Positions 1 to 7,654 of a DNA stretch of 35,812 nt are shown here, one piece after another. The DNA lies in contig JAFSIZ010000056.1 of NCBI GenBank assembly GCA_017439555.1, positions 1 through 35,812 on the forward strand. The letters are read 5' to 3'. The notes below the pieces were generated by a model. It did no database searches. It was given only the letters and a program-made list of their open reading frames with translations, and had not been told where the DNA came from. This DNA comes from Oscillospiraceae bacterium. GTDB lineage: Bacteria; Bacillota; Clostridia; Oscillospirales; JAAYXM01. Made by a program: the position numbers and the translations under genes. The first letter of the stretch is position 1. Every line of letters begins with the position of its first letter.

Positions 1-1
1 A

Positions 2-388
2 AAGGTTGAGCAATTTCATACATCCATTTATGATGTTAATACCATAAACGGTTGGATAATACGGTTTGACGGAATTATATCCGATGCTATTGAGCTTGGC
101 CCGCTTCGTGAAGATGAAATTGAAATCCCAGATTCAATTCTGCATAAACTTCACGAAATTCTTCCTGAGAATTGTATAGAGGGAGTAACCGTTTTAATCA
201 AGTATTATATTGCAAACAGGCAGCCTGACACAGATTGGGTTGTTATATCGCATATAAATCTTGACGGTTATCTTGGTTACGGCACATTCACAAAGAAACT
301 CCTTGCAACAATCCCCGATGATATTTTAATTCGTTCAACAAATCACGGCGTTAATATATATAAAATTATGCCCGAATTTTTGCCGTAA
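2..388 (+). CDS. Hypothetical protein, C-terminal 128 residues only
   Basis: An open frame enters from the left edge and ends with TAA at 386-388. The start lies outside the window. The visible 128 residues are soluble, mixed alpha/beta in character, with no membrane segment and no motif I recognise. It is followed directly by a hairpin that can act as a terminator, and the next gene converges on it. It sits inside the AT-richer segment bounded on the right by a tRNA fragment, so it is probably cargo or backbone of the integrated element. I cannot assign a function. Confidence 0.6.
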   Translation, partial: KVEQFHTSIYDVNTINGWIIRFDGIISDAIELGPLREDEIEIPDSILHKLHEILPENCIEGVTVLIKYYIANRQPDTDWVVISHINLDGYLGYGTFTKKLLATIPDDILIRSTNHGVNIYKIMPEFLP

Positions 389-394
389 ATGAAA

Positions 395-440
395 TAAGCG
401 GAACCGAGATTTCTTTCGATTTCTCGATTCCGCTTTTCTT
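395..440 (+). terminator. Intrinsic terminator between convergent genes
   Basis: Stem AAGCGGAACCGAGA (396-409) pairs with TCTCGATTCCGCTT (422-435) with one mismatch, followed by a T-rich tract. It lies 7 bases after the stop of the partial gene and beyond the 3' end of the SIR2-like gene on the other strand, so it may serve both. Confidence 0.7.
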
Positions 441-471
441 TGTTTAAGGTGTGTCATATTTTGATATGACA

Positions 472-1917
472 TTATTTACTAGAAAGATAGAGTACAAAAA
501 GAGCCTGTGGACTAAGCGATGATACTTCTAATGTTTTCCCAAATTTAATAAAGTGTTTGAATAACTCCTTCTCGTTTTCAGGCTTTCGTCGATATTCTTC
601 CTTTAATATTTCGTTTTTCATCATTTGAATAATTACTTTTTTTGTGGTTTTGGGAAGATTATTGAGTTGATCTATTAAAGTCTGTTTTTCAATTTTTGTT
701 GGACAAATGGCATTTACGCACTGTACCTGTTTGTCGCTCAATGACATCTGTAGATTATGGGGTTTACTCTGTCTTAAGTCCCTCCAAACATCTTGCACAT
801 TTTTTATGACATAGGGCTTATTTAATGGCAAACTCATTTTACTAATTCTCTCTTGTATTTCCTGTTTGTTTGCATTGTTAAAAAAAGCATAAAATACAAC
901 TTGTTCAATATCGCTTTTATTTATGCACTCAAAAATATGGTTATCATTTTGAGGAGCTATCCCTATAATCTCTAGTTTCCCTGTTAAGTTTTCAAGTTTC
1001 TCGAAGTAATAATCTACACCAAGTGAAAGATCATTTTCAACCCCCGCTTTCACAATTTCTTGGTGCTCTGGTGGTATTTTATCTAGAAACTGAATATAAT
1101 TCTCTTGATTTTCATGGGCCATCAATTTAATTCTTTCAAATTCGCAATGGGCTTTTGTCATAGATGTTGCATATCTATATTTTTTGTTTCCACTAAAATC
1201 AAGAATAGCAGTGTTATTACAATGTTGGAACTCTAATGGTAAATCAATATTTTCTCCTTTTTGTATTCTTAAAAAACCAATAGCATTCCTTTCGTCTTCC
1301 GAGGGGTGGTTGCTTGAAAAATCACCATGCAAATGAAAAACTGTTTTACCTGTTGCTCTTTCAATTTCATTTCCATAATTTAGAGTAAAAATGTTATCAT
1401 GTTCAATTAAAAATGACTTTGCATTCTTGTTAATATGTCTGTGCAAACTTTGAATATTACCTTCGCAAAATATCGCATCGCATATCATTCTTTCAAAGCC
1501 TTGTTTGACTAACTCATATTGATCTAATATATCTTTTTGTGTCAGCAGGTATATTAGAAATATCATAAACCAATTTTCCATTCCAATTTCTTCAATAGAT
1601 GTTATTGGTACATCATGATAATTTTTGAAATCTTGTAGCGTTTCTTTTAATTCTTTGTCGCCATATTCTGCTACGGCATCATCGTAAATATCTTCACGAA
1701 TATCATTTGCAAACTTTATTAAATTGTTCAATAAAGTTATTATCTCATCTCCGGTTATTAAAGGAGCTTTTTCACCCTTTTTAGTAAACAAGATATCATA
1801 TTTACCCATCTTGGCTTTTGCAAGCATTCTTACAATTATCCATTTATTTAAGTAGTCATCTCCACCAAGTTGAACATCAAATCCATTACCTATTAGGAGT
1901 GATCTTGGTTTATGCAT
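472..1917 (-). CDS. SIR2/AbiH-like NADase-family protein (candidate defence effector)
   Basis: A 481-aa soluble protein. Residues 7-14 read LLIGNGFD, the N-terminal dinucleotide-binding loop typical of the AbiH and SIR2-like families. Residues 178-181 (TLNY) and 195-200 (HLHGDF) match the second block of these families, and 317-329 (IIGIAPQNDNHIF) resembles the conserved 'IIG.S..D..' strand. SIR2-like proteins in bacterial defence consume NAD+ on phage infection, and AbiH causes abortive infection; activity here is inferred from motifs. The C-terminal third (about 350-481) has no domain I recognise. The ATG is preceded by GGAAGG at good spacing. It follows the RES gene by 39 bases on the same strand, so the two are probably co-transcribed. 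The gene is AT-rich compared with the region beyond 3.6 kb. Confidence 0.75.
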   Translation of the reverse strand: MHKPRSLLIGNGFDVQLGGDDYLNKWIIVRMLAKAKMGKYDILFTKKGEKAPLITGDEIITLLNNLIKFANDIREDIYDDAVAEYGDKELKETLQDFKNYHDVPITSIEEIGMENWFMIFLIYLLTQKDILDQYELVKQGFERMICDAIFCEGNIQSLHRHINKNAKSFLIEHDNIFTLNYGNEIERATGKTVFHLHGDFSSNHPSEDERNAIGFLRIQKGENIDLPLEFQHCNNTAILDFSGNKKYRYATSMTKAHCEFERIKLMAHENQENYIQFLDKIPPEHQEIVKAGVENDLSLGVDYYFEKLENLTGKLEIIGIAPQNDNHIFECINKSDIEQVVFYAFFNNANKQEIQERISKMSLPLNKPYVIKNVQDVWRDLRQSKPHNLQMSLSDKQVQCVNAICPTKIEKQTLIDQLNNLPKTTKKVIIQMMKNEILKEEYRRKPENEKELFKHFIKFGKTLEVSSLSPQALFVLYLSSK

Positions 1918-1956
1918 ATCAAAATTTTTCCTTCCTTTTGAATTTAGAGGTTCTGC

Positions 1957-3183
1957 TTAAGCACCTCTCTCTGCAAAATCAAATCCTACGCAATCAAAAT
2001 ATGTATCGTCCCAAGACACATAGTTCGTATATTCTTTGCTGCCATAATACTTAATTCCGTCTATTTTGGCATATTTACAACAATTTGCAACAAAGCAAGG
2101 AAGCAGGTATTCTCTTTTTATATTTGAGTAATCATCTGGTTTAGGACTAAAACGACAATATTCCAAAAACTTGTTTTTAGAAAGATTTTCTCCTGACAAG
2201 TCTATCATTCTTATTTTTCGTTTTGGTTTTAATTTCGCTATTTGAACTTTTGAATTCTTCGAATGCTTAAATACTTCGTATGTAGCACCTTTAGGCTTGT
2301 CCGAAAAATAGTAGTGACTCTCGCCAACAAAATTATAGCGTCCATGCCAAGTTACTCCGCTTGGTGCTTTTAACAATTGAGCTTCTGTATAAGGGCAAGC
2401 TCCTTCTGGTATGATTCGTGCATGGTAATACATTTCATCATCAAAATCAATCAAAGTTGACCAATTAGAAACCGCTTCCATTATTTTTTGCCCAACTGGA
2501 TGTGTTAGTGCTAAATTAGGAAATTTGCTTAAATGATTCAGGAATGTTATTAGTTCGATTTCATCTAAATCTGGTAATACATTCAACGAAGAACAAATTA
2601 TATTTGTTTCTGGAATTGAGGCTTTTTCTTCAGGATTTTCTTCCAGATAAAACATTTTAGATGGAATGTCAAAAGATAGCTTATCTGATTTTAACAAGCG
2701 TGTTGCAGTTTCAACATGTAATCCTTTTATCGCAGACGATAAACCTTTTGGAAGCGTAGCGACTGTATCAGCAAAGAGCTTTGTTGTTTTCAAAAAAGCC
2801 ATATTTTGGGCTTCTATATTTATAGAATCCAAAGAAGCTACAAAAGCATTAATGCCAGAATAATCATTGGCCATTAAAGATTTATGCAACATTTCCATTT
2901 CCGGAGTATGTATGCTTTGCGCCAATTTTGCAACTGCATCCCACTGTTTTGTTAATGCACTAAAAGTTTCAGGATATGTAAATATCGGATTATTAAACGA
3001 ATCAATAATACGCATCTCTCTACCTACAATATCATCTATGACCGTTGCCGCCTTTAATGCCTGTGATGCAGATTCCAAAAGTCTGCTATAATTATCAGTG
3101 TTAAATTTACTGAGTATACTTCTATATTCATTAAGTGCAGAATATATACCTTCAAGTCCATCCATAGGATTAACTATACCCAT
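1957..3183 (-). CDS. RES-domain protein (NAD+-degrading toxin family) with a helical N-terminal region
   Basis: A 408-aa protein in two parts. Residues 1-245 are mostly helical and unrecognised. Residues 250-402 match the RES fold: an RxRII start near 256, then R282 (HGRYNF), Y292 (HYYFS), E303 (TYEVF) and S382 (YYGS). These correspond to the Arg/Tyr/Glu/Ser set conserved in RES toxins, which break down NAD+. Classic RES toxins are about 150-230 aa and are paired with an Xre-type antitoxin. Here there is no such antitoxin, the protein is longer, and the partner downstream is a SIR2/AbiH-like protein. The ATG has GGAGG 7 bases upstream and a consensus promoter before it, so this is the first gene of the pair. 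Which protein acts as sensor and which as effector cannot be read from sequence. Confidence 0.75.
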   Translation of the reverse strand: MGIVNPMDGLEGIYSALNEYRSILSKFNTDNYSRLLESASQALKAATVIDDIVGREMRIIDSFNNPIFTYPETFSALTKQWDAVAKLAQSIHTPEMEMLHKSLMANDYSGINAFVASLDSINIEAQNMAFLKTTKLFADTVATLPKGLSSAIKGLHVETATRLLKSDKLSFDIPSKMFYLEENPEEKASIPETNIICSSLNVLPDLDEIELITFLNHLSKFPNLALTHPVGQKIMEAVSNWSTLIDFDDEMYYHARIIPEGACPYTEAQLLKAPSGVTWHGRYNFVGESHYYFSDKPKGATYEVFKHSKNSKVQIAKLKPKRKIRMIDLSGENLSKNKFLEYCRFSPKPDDYSNIKREYLLPCFVANCCKYAKIDGIKYYGSKEYTNYVSWDDTYFDCVGFDFAERGA

Positions 3184-3224
3184 ACAAATTCCTCCGAGCC
3201 TTTTACAATAAATCGTTTAATTAG

Positions 3225-3253
3225 ATTATATCATAAAATACACTTTTAGTAAA
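3225..3253 (-). promoter_or_regulatory. Promoter of the RES-SIR2 pair
   Basis: On the minus strand, -35 TTTACT (3248-3253) and -10 TATAAT (3225-3230) are separated by exactly 17 bases. It lies 42 bases upstream of the RES start codon. A strong constitutive-looking promoter fits a defence gene pair. Confidence 0.7.
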
Positions 3254-3340
3254 GATTTTGTCGTAATTTATAGTCTTTTGGTTTCAAATTTACAGAGAAT
3301 TATCCATAGCATCAATAAAGCATCAAAAGGCATAAGGTTC

Positions 3341-3396
3341 AAAAGACCGAGTGCTACAAACGGCTCAACAGTGGGAACAATTTGAACGGTCTTTTT
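3341..3396 (+). terminator. Possible terminator at the island end
   Basis: AAAAGACCG (3341-3349) pairs with CGGTCTTTT (3387-3395) and the right arm runs into a T tract. The loop is long (37 bases), so the structure is weak support only. It could insulate the island from the host tRNA remnant. Confidence 0.3.
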
Positions 3397-3409
3397 AATT
3401 TGACACGAC

Positions 3410-3454
3410 CTCCAAAACCGCGTGCCGAGGGTTCAAGTCCTTCTGCCCCTGCCA
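3410..3454 (+). other. tRNA-Trp 3' half fragment, likely attachment site (att)
   Basis: The sequence CTCCAAAACCG reads as a tRNA anticodon loop with CCA anticodon (Trp) and its 3' stem. It is followed by a variable loop, a T arm (GAGGG / TTCAAGT / CCTTC) and a 3' acceptor strand TGCCCCT-G-CCA. The matching 5' acceptor AGGGGCA and D arm are absent upstream, and the bases before the anticodon loop do not pair with its 3' stem. It is therefore not a functional gene but the duplicated 3' end left by integration. Confidence 0.7.
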
Positions 3455-3459
3455 AAGTA

Positions 3460-3495
3460 AACCATCCATCGCATAGCGCGTTGGGTGGTTTTTAT
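3460..3495 (+). terminator. tRNA-type intrinsic terminator
   Basis: AACCATCCATCGC (3460-3472) pairs with GCGTTGGGTGGTT (3478-3490) allowing a wobble and one mismatch, followed by TTTTATT. It lies 5 bases after the CCA end of the tRNA fragment, so it is the original tRNA terminator carried with the fragment. Confidence 0.6.
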
Positions 3496-3560
3496 TATTC
3501 GGTAGAGGGGGACACGAGGCGCGCGTAGCGTGCGAAATGAAGCTGCTCCCGGCAGATATG
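3496..3560. other. Gene-free stretch with GC-rich, palindrome-like sequence
   Basis: Between the tRNA remnant and the regulator terminator there is no credible gene. The segment around 3512-3535 is GC-rich with short inverted pieces (GCGCGCGTAGCGTGC) and resembles dispersed short repeats of clostridial genomes, but only one copy is visible here, so it is not called a repeat. Confidence 0.3.
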
Positions 3561-3593
3561 AAAAAACACAGTTCATTTTGAACTGTGTTTTTT
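3561..3593. terminator. Bidirectional intrinsic terminator
   Basis: A perfect 15-bp inverted repeat, AAAAAACACAGTTCA (3561-3575) and its complement (3579-3593), with a TTT loop. The A/T ends give a T tract on both strands, so it can end the AraC gene on the minus strand and block read-through from the island side. Confidence 0.85.
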
Positions 3594-3625
3594 GTTTTAA
3601 CCTGTTCCGCTGCAAAAATGAAATA

Positions 3626-4405
3626 TTAATAAAATGATAAGGATATCCTGTGCATCTCCATCTCGTCTTCGTCGAAAATGTATGCCCATCGGATTCCCTC
3701 GCGCTGATTCTTGAACAATTCATCGCCATAGTCTCTCATCCATTTGCTGATATTGCGGCGGATGGTGAGTGGGGATTCTCCATACATCTCGTTGCATTTC
3801 ATTGCGAAATGGCTGCTGTCAAAAAATCCGCATTCCTCGGCAATTTCGGAAATGCTCTTTCTCGAATGCTTCAGCATCTGCATTGCACTGCTCATTCGCA
3901 TAAGCGTTGTGTAGTTGCTGCAAGTGCGCCCGACCATAAAATTGAAGTTAGATGTAAACGTCCGTCGCGACATCGTCGCAATATTTGCAATATCATCGAT
4001 CGCAAGCTTTTTTGACATATTTTCGTGCATATATGTAAGTGAGTTTCCGATACACTCGTTTTTCGACTTTGTCGTTATGATTTCTCGCTTTGAAGCAATT
4101 CTGTCGGAGGTGTTCGTGCATAGCTCTAAAAGTCGCGCAATATATGCCATCATCTTGTTGACGTGCATTGCAATGTGTTTGTTGTATTCGGAAAGCATAT
4201 CCTCGCAGAGCATATCAGCCATATCCTTGATTTTTCCTGTTAGCTGGACATAGGGGTTAAGATAAAAGGAATCGAAAAGCCCCGTCTTGTAGCTCTGGGT
4301 GAGGTATGGAATATGCTGCTTTTCAAGCTCTCCCTTTCTTATTGAAATCTGGAAAACCCGTGCGGTTGAAAGGTCTGTCTTCATAGTGTCGATTCGGTGC
4401 ATCAT
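3626..4405 (-). pseudogene. AraC-family regulator, C-terminal part after a frameshift
   Basis: This frame holds the DNA-binding half of an AraC/XylS-type regulator. After the frameshift it begins MMHRIDT, which completes the cupin strand started by the upstream frame. The two helix-turn-helix motifs lie in the last 130 residues: LAIDDIANIATMSRRTFTSNF, then ISEIAEECGFFDSSHFAMKCNEMYG followed by SPLTIRR. Read through with one base restored, the protein would be about 338 aa, the usual AraC size. It diverges from the first polysaccharide operon, and four TTCCGATTT sites lie between them, so it is the likely local activator. The single-base loss may be real inactivation or a sequencing error in the CCCC run at 4411-4414. 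Confidence 0.75.
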
Positions 4406-4641
4406 ATAGGGGAAATGAGCATAACGCTTCCCGGCTTCTGCGGAATGGTGACACCGTCTATTACGTGGTCATATTCTCCCGAAGCCGTATACCATATCTG
4501 CAGATAATCGTGCCAATGCGTGTTGCTGACCTTGTTACTTTGAAGTGTCTGAATGCAGACAGGCAAAATCTTGAATATATGGTTGCCGCTGCTTGACCCG
4601 AATGAGTTTTCGCTATATGGGGGAATAAGTGCACTGCTCAT
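4402..4641 (-). pseudogene. AraC-family regulator, N-terminal cupin part before the frameshift
   Basis: A 79-aa frame with the start of an AraC-type sensor cupin: HWHDYLQIWYTASGEYDHVIDG, then GSVMLISP, where it drops out of frame and stops at 4402. The next frame supplies the expected continuation, so this and 3626-4405 are one gene. I place the start at the ATG at 4641, preceded by AAAGGTGG at proper spacing. The upstream TTG at 4659 overlaps that ribosome binding site and is rejected. The cupin should bind a sugar or oligosaccharide inducer (family knowledge). Confidence 0.7.
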
Positions 4642-4663
4642 ATGAATCCCACCTTTCAAGGAA

Positions 4664-4724
4664 TTCCGATTTCAAGATTATAATATACCATTTATGATTA
4701 GATTGCAAGTCAAGGAAATCGGAA
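4664..4724 (-). promoter_or_regulatory. Promoter and operator sites of the AraC gene
   Basis: On the minus strand TTGCAA (4703-4708) and TATTAT (4680-4685) are 17 bases apart. A TTCCGATTT copy (4716-4724) sits 7 bases upstream of the -35 and another copy in the opposite orientation (4664-4672) lies between promoter and start codon. This arrangement suggests autoregulation. Confidence 0.5.
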
Positions 4725-4765
4725 AAATGGGCAAAGAAAAAATTATTTACCCATTTTTCCGATTT
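4716..4765. repeat. Perfect 16-bp inverted repeat, probable AraC operator
   Basis: AAATCGGAAAAATGGG (4716-4731) is repeated as its exact complement at 4750-4765 with an 18-base spacer. Each arm contains TTCCGATTT. Further copies of this 9-mer are at 4664-4672 and 4853-4861. It lies in the divergent regulator/operon intergenic region, as expected of an AraC binding site. Confidence 0.7.
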
Positions 4766-4852
4766 TGTGTATTGTCGCCATTTTATGCGGATGATAGAAT
4801 GTTTTTTGAAGTTGACGAGCTTAAAACTCTGAGAAATATAATTTGCCCGATT

Positions 4853-4896
4853 TTCCGATTTTTAACATTGGCAAAGCATTTTTTAAATGTTACAAT
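4853..4896 (+). promoter_or_regulatory. Promoter of the first polysaccharide operon with activator site
   Basis: TTGGCA (4868-4873) and TACAAT (4891-4896) are 17 bases apart, with an extended TG before the -10. A TTCCGATTT copy (4853-4861) ends 6 bases before the -35, the usual place for a class II AraC activator. The downstream start codon is at 4935. Confidence 0.7.
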
Positions 4897-4934
4897 ACGA
4901 TTAAGAGATTATAGAAAAATGGAGGAACGTTTTT

Positions 4935-6863
4935 ATGAAAAAAATGATTTCAATCTTAATCGCGCTTACAATGCTTGTAAGTGTGATACCCTCAGCCTTC
5001 GCGGAAGGGGAGGAAGTCGAAGGGCCTCCTGTTGCGAAGAAGTATACGTTTAATTACAGCGCCATTAATCTGTCGACGAGCACCGTCCTATCTGAAATTG
5101 ATAGTACTGCTGTTGATAAGGATAACAAAAACATCTATGAAACTTATGGATGGAAGTATTTTGATATGTCCGAGGCTTTGAAAGCGAAAGAACTAAAGGA
5201 TAGCAGTGGGAATAAGAAACACGTTGCGTTAGTTTGGACTACAGCGAATCACCTCTTTTTTCATGCTTCCGCTGGCGTGCCGATTGAGTTTGCACTGTCC
5301 TTAAAAGCTCCGGAAATATCAGGTTTTTATGTCCCAATATTGAACTGGTATAGCGGTAACAACAACGCATCGCTTGATTGGTATTTAAGCAAGTCGGCAG
5401 CAGGGATGACAACTGTTGAACAGTATTTAAAAACAGAGAATTTTGTCGCAACAGATTCACAAACAACAGCAAATAATTACGAATTGTCTTCGCCGAAAGC
5501 AATTTATACGACGGGTGATGATGAGATTCTAACAGCTTTTTCTGCTGTAAAGTCTAAACAATATAAGTTTGTCTCCATCACACTTAATCCTTTAATTCCT
5601 ACAGAAATGATAACGACGGTCAATGAGACTAACACTGTTTCACTCAACCTCACAGATGCCGATACAACAAACGACACAGCAACGGCATCAACAACAGTCA
5701 GCGGAAAGACTATTGTTGGAACAACAGAAACCTCAATCACCAATATGCCGGTATCCAACAAATTCATTACATACAAATCTTCCAATGACGCTGTTGCAAA
5801 GGTTGCAGCAGACGGAACAATCACAGCGGTTGGTAACGGAACAGCGACGATTTATGCAGAAAGTTCTGATGAGAAATATAGTTCGTCGGAAAATGGTATC
5901 ACCGTAACAGTTACAGCACCGGCAGAACCCGAAGATGATGAAGCACTCTCCGATGCATTTGATGCAAAGGAAGAAACAGTTAATACATATGTTGAGTCCA
6001 CAGTAACGGGAATTACAGAAGATACGACAATCAAGGCGGAAAAGAACAGTGACGGAACATTCTCGCTCACAGCTCCTGAAACAAAGTCGGATAAAAAATT
6101 CCTCTATTGGGCAAAGGGGATGAGTGCAAACAAGAAGATAGTATCCTTTGATAGTGTTCTTTCAGACTATATGCCTGAGGAAGATGGCAAGAACTACCTC
6201 GTCGCAGTATACGAAGGCGATGTTTCCGATATAGCTGAATACTATAATGCAAACGGTCAGCGTATCGCAACAAAAACTGAGCCGGCACTTCCTTCGATGG
6301 CAGGCTTCGGCAAAGCAACAGGATGGAAAAAGTATGGCGAAACAAATATCTATGTTGCAGAGTATGCAGGCAAAACACAGCCCGATAACGTAACCGTAAC
6401 GGTTGACGGAAAGGAAGAGACAGTTCCTTACGGAACAGAAATAGTCTGCACTGCAGACAGCACAAAGGCAAATTTCAAGTGCTGGACAAAGTCCGATATC
6501 AACGGAAAAACAGAAATAGTCAGCGCAAATGAAACATACAAGTTCAATGCCTGGGAAGACTGCGAAGTTACGGCAATATACGAAGACCATATATACAAAG
6601 GTGATAAGTTCAAGATTATAATTGATACATTTACTGTCGGAGAAGAGACAGGCGTTATGGCTGAGTTTATCGGTCTTGACAATGCAGTTGAAAAAGGAAT
6701 TATGTTCGGAACTAAGAAAATTGCAATGACACGTCCGGGAAATCAGTTTACAGTAACAGCTGATAAAGACGGAACCTTCAAGGGTTATGCAATTGTTGGA
6801 AACGTAGCAGATGGATATACAATGATAACAGACGGTGAAATCACAGTAACAGCAGGCAAATAA
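4935..6863 (+). CDS. Secreted Ig-like accessory protein with a recurrent beta-sandwich module
   Basis: A 642-aa exported protein. A signal peptide covers about residues 1-23 (cleavage after SAFA). Residues 35-220 hold a divergent copy of the module repeated across this locus (EFALSLKAP ... GFYVP). Residues 220-330 are a bacterial Ig-like (BIG_2) domain, with the signature ITYKSSNDAVAKVAADGTI and VGNGTATI. The rest is beta-rich repeats of the FxGW/FxxW...VTAIYE kind found in Gram-positive surface proteins. There is no SLH domain, sortase motif or catalytic motif. It is the first gene of the operon (GGAGG 8 bases upstream of ATG) and is a paralogue of the 31247-33958 product. I infer a carbohydrate-binding or scaffolding role. 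Codon use in the first 230 codons looks more AT-rich than in the lyase genes. Confidence 0.7.
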   Translation: MKKMISILIALTMLVSVIPSAFAEGEEVEGPPVAKKYTFNYSAINLSTSTVLSEIDSTAVDKDNKNIYETYGWKYFDMSEALKAKELKDSSGNKKHVALVWTTANHLFFHASAGVPIEFALSLKAPEISGFYVPILNWYSGNNNASLDWYLSKSAAGMTTVEQYLKTENFVATDSQTTANNYELSSPKAIYTTGDDEILTAFSAVKSKQYKFVSITLNPLIPTEMITTVNETNTVSLNLTDADTTNDTATASTTVSGKTIVGTTETSITNMPVSNKFITYKSSNDAVAKVAADGTITAVGNGTATIYAESSDEKYSSSENGITVTVTAPAEPEDDEALSDAFDAKEETVNTYVESTVTGITEDTTIKAEKNSDGTFSLTAPETKSDKKFLYWAKGMSANKKIVSFDSVLSDYMPEEDGKNYLVAVYEGDVSDIAEYYNANGQRIATKTEPALPSMAGFGKATGWKKYGETNIYVAEYAGKTQPDNVTVTVDGKEETVPYGTEIVCTADSTKANFKCWTKSDINGKTEIVSANETYKFNAWEDCEVTAIYEDHIYKGDKFKIIIDTFTVGEETGVMAEFIGLDNAVEKGIMFGTKKIAMTRPGNQFTVTADKDGTFKGYAIVGNVADGYTMITDGEITVTAGK

Positions 6864-6872
6864 AGCGTTCAA

Positions 6873-6901
6873 TATAGCGGAGAGACCTTCTCTCCGCTAT
6901 A
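6873..6901 (+). other. Intergenic hairpin without a T tract
   Basis: TATAGCGGAGAGA (6873-6885) and TCTCTCCGCTATA (6889-6901) form a perfect 13-bp stem with a CCT loop, followed by AATAAAC rather than a T run. It lies between two co-directional genes 60 bases apart, so it more likely attenuates or protects a transcript end than fully terminates. Confidence 0.6.
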
Positions 6902-6923
6902 ATAAACAGAAGGGAGAAAGAAT

Positions 6924-7604
6924 ATGAAAAGATTATTATCCTTACTTCTTGCAGTAACAATGATAGTCGGCCTTTTGCCGATAGCTTCGGCAGAAGAAAC
7001 CACCTTGGCGGAGACTATGACATCATTGGATGAGAAGGCAGGCATAACCCTTGTTTATGACATTTCCTCGGCAATAAACAAATTCAAAAGCAACGGTGCA
7101 ACTCTCAAAGGAGCAGACAGCTTTTTCGGAAAGGGATACTATGCTTTTGATTATGATGTAACAGGCGGATTTTTTGAATATGCCGCCAACAAATCAAGAG
7201 ATAAATACAGCTGGGACGGTGGCTATAACTATCCTGCAACAGTAGGAGGGCGCCAGGTAGCAGAAGCAAGATCATCAGCAACAGCCGGAGCAAGCGGTAT
7301 TCAGATGCTTGGCTATTACAGAGCCAGCGAAGGACTTCTCAATAACTGGTTTGCAATAAAAATCAATGTCCCGAAGAGTGGCACATATACTCCGAAGGCA
7401 ACCTATTGGAAGTATAATAAGGACTGCGAAACCTATCTTGATTATTACCTGATCAAAGATACCGATGAAGAGCTCGGTGTTGCTCTTGATGAAGCAAGAC
7501 TTGAGGTTGACAGTGAGTATTACATAGGCAGCAAAAACTGTGTTGATACAACTGCCGCAGGCGCACAGACAATCGTTCTGAATGAAGCTTTTGAGAATGA
7601 GTAA
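6924..7604 (+). pseudogene. Giant heparinase-like lyase, N-terminal part before a frameshift
   Basis: A 226-aa frame with a signal peptide (about residues 1-23, ending ASAEE) and most of the first repeated module (VYDISSA ... WFAIKINVPKSGTYTP ... AFEN). It stops at 7602-7604, exactly where the module in the next two copies continues with [VS]xLExGEYYLVYKPR. That continuation is found in the +1 frame immediately after, so one base is missing near 7597-7602 and this is the beginning of the 7655-14587 gene. GGGAGAAAG precedes the ATG. Restored, the protein would have about 2554 aa. Confidence 0.8.
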
Positions 7605-7654
7605 CTCTCGAAGAAGGCGAGTATTACCTTGTATATAAGCCTCGTGTAGTAACG

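Larger units (their letters stand above)
1..3454. mobile_element. Right end of an integrated genomic island (inferred)
   Basis: The stretch is visibly richer in A+T than the polysaccharide locus to its right, carries a defence-like gene pair, and ends exactly at a partial tRNA-Trp 3' half that lacks its own 5' half. Site-specific integration into a tRNA gene on the plus strand rebuilds the tRNA at the left junction and leaves a 3' fragment at the right junction, which matches this layout. No integrase is visible, so the element type (prophage, ICE, satellite) is unknown. Confidence 0.5.

Noticed and set aside
3340..3454. A complete tRNA gene
   Set aside because: The 5' acceptor strand, D arm and 5' anticodon stem are missing; only the 3' half matches.
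4694..5053. Open frame across the regulator/operon intergenic region
   Set aside because: It covers the operators, promoter and the beginning of the real secreted-protein gene in another frame.
6162..6872. Long minus-strand open frame opposite the first accessory gene
   Set aside because: It is a codon-bias shadow: Cys-rich low-complexity translation, no ribosome site and no recognisable domain. The same holds for the long antisense frames near 10514-11419, 18367-19305, 25643-26419 and 27710-28471.
7590..7605. Programmed ribosomal frameshift in the first lyase
   Set aside because: No slippery heptamer or downstream pseudoknot-like structure is apparent, and the intact paralogue uses a single frame.
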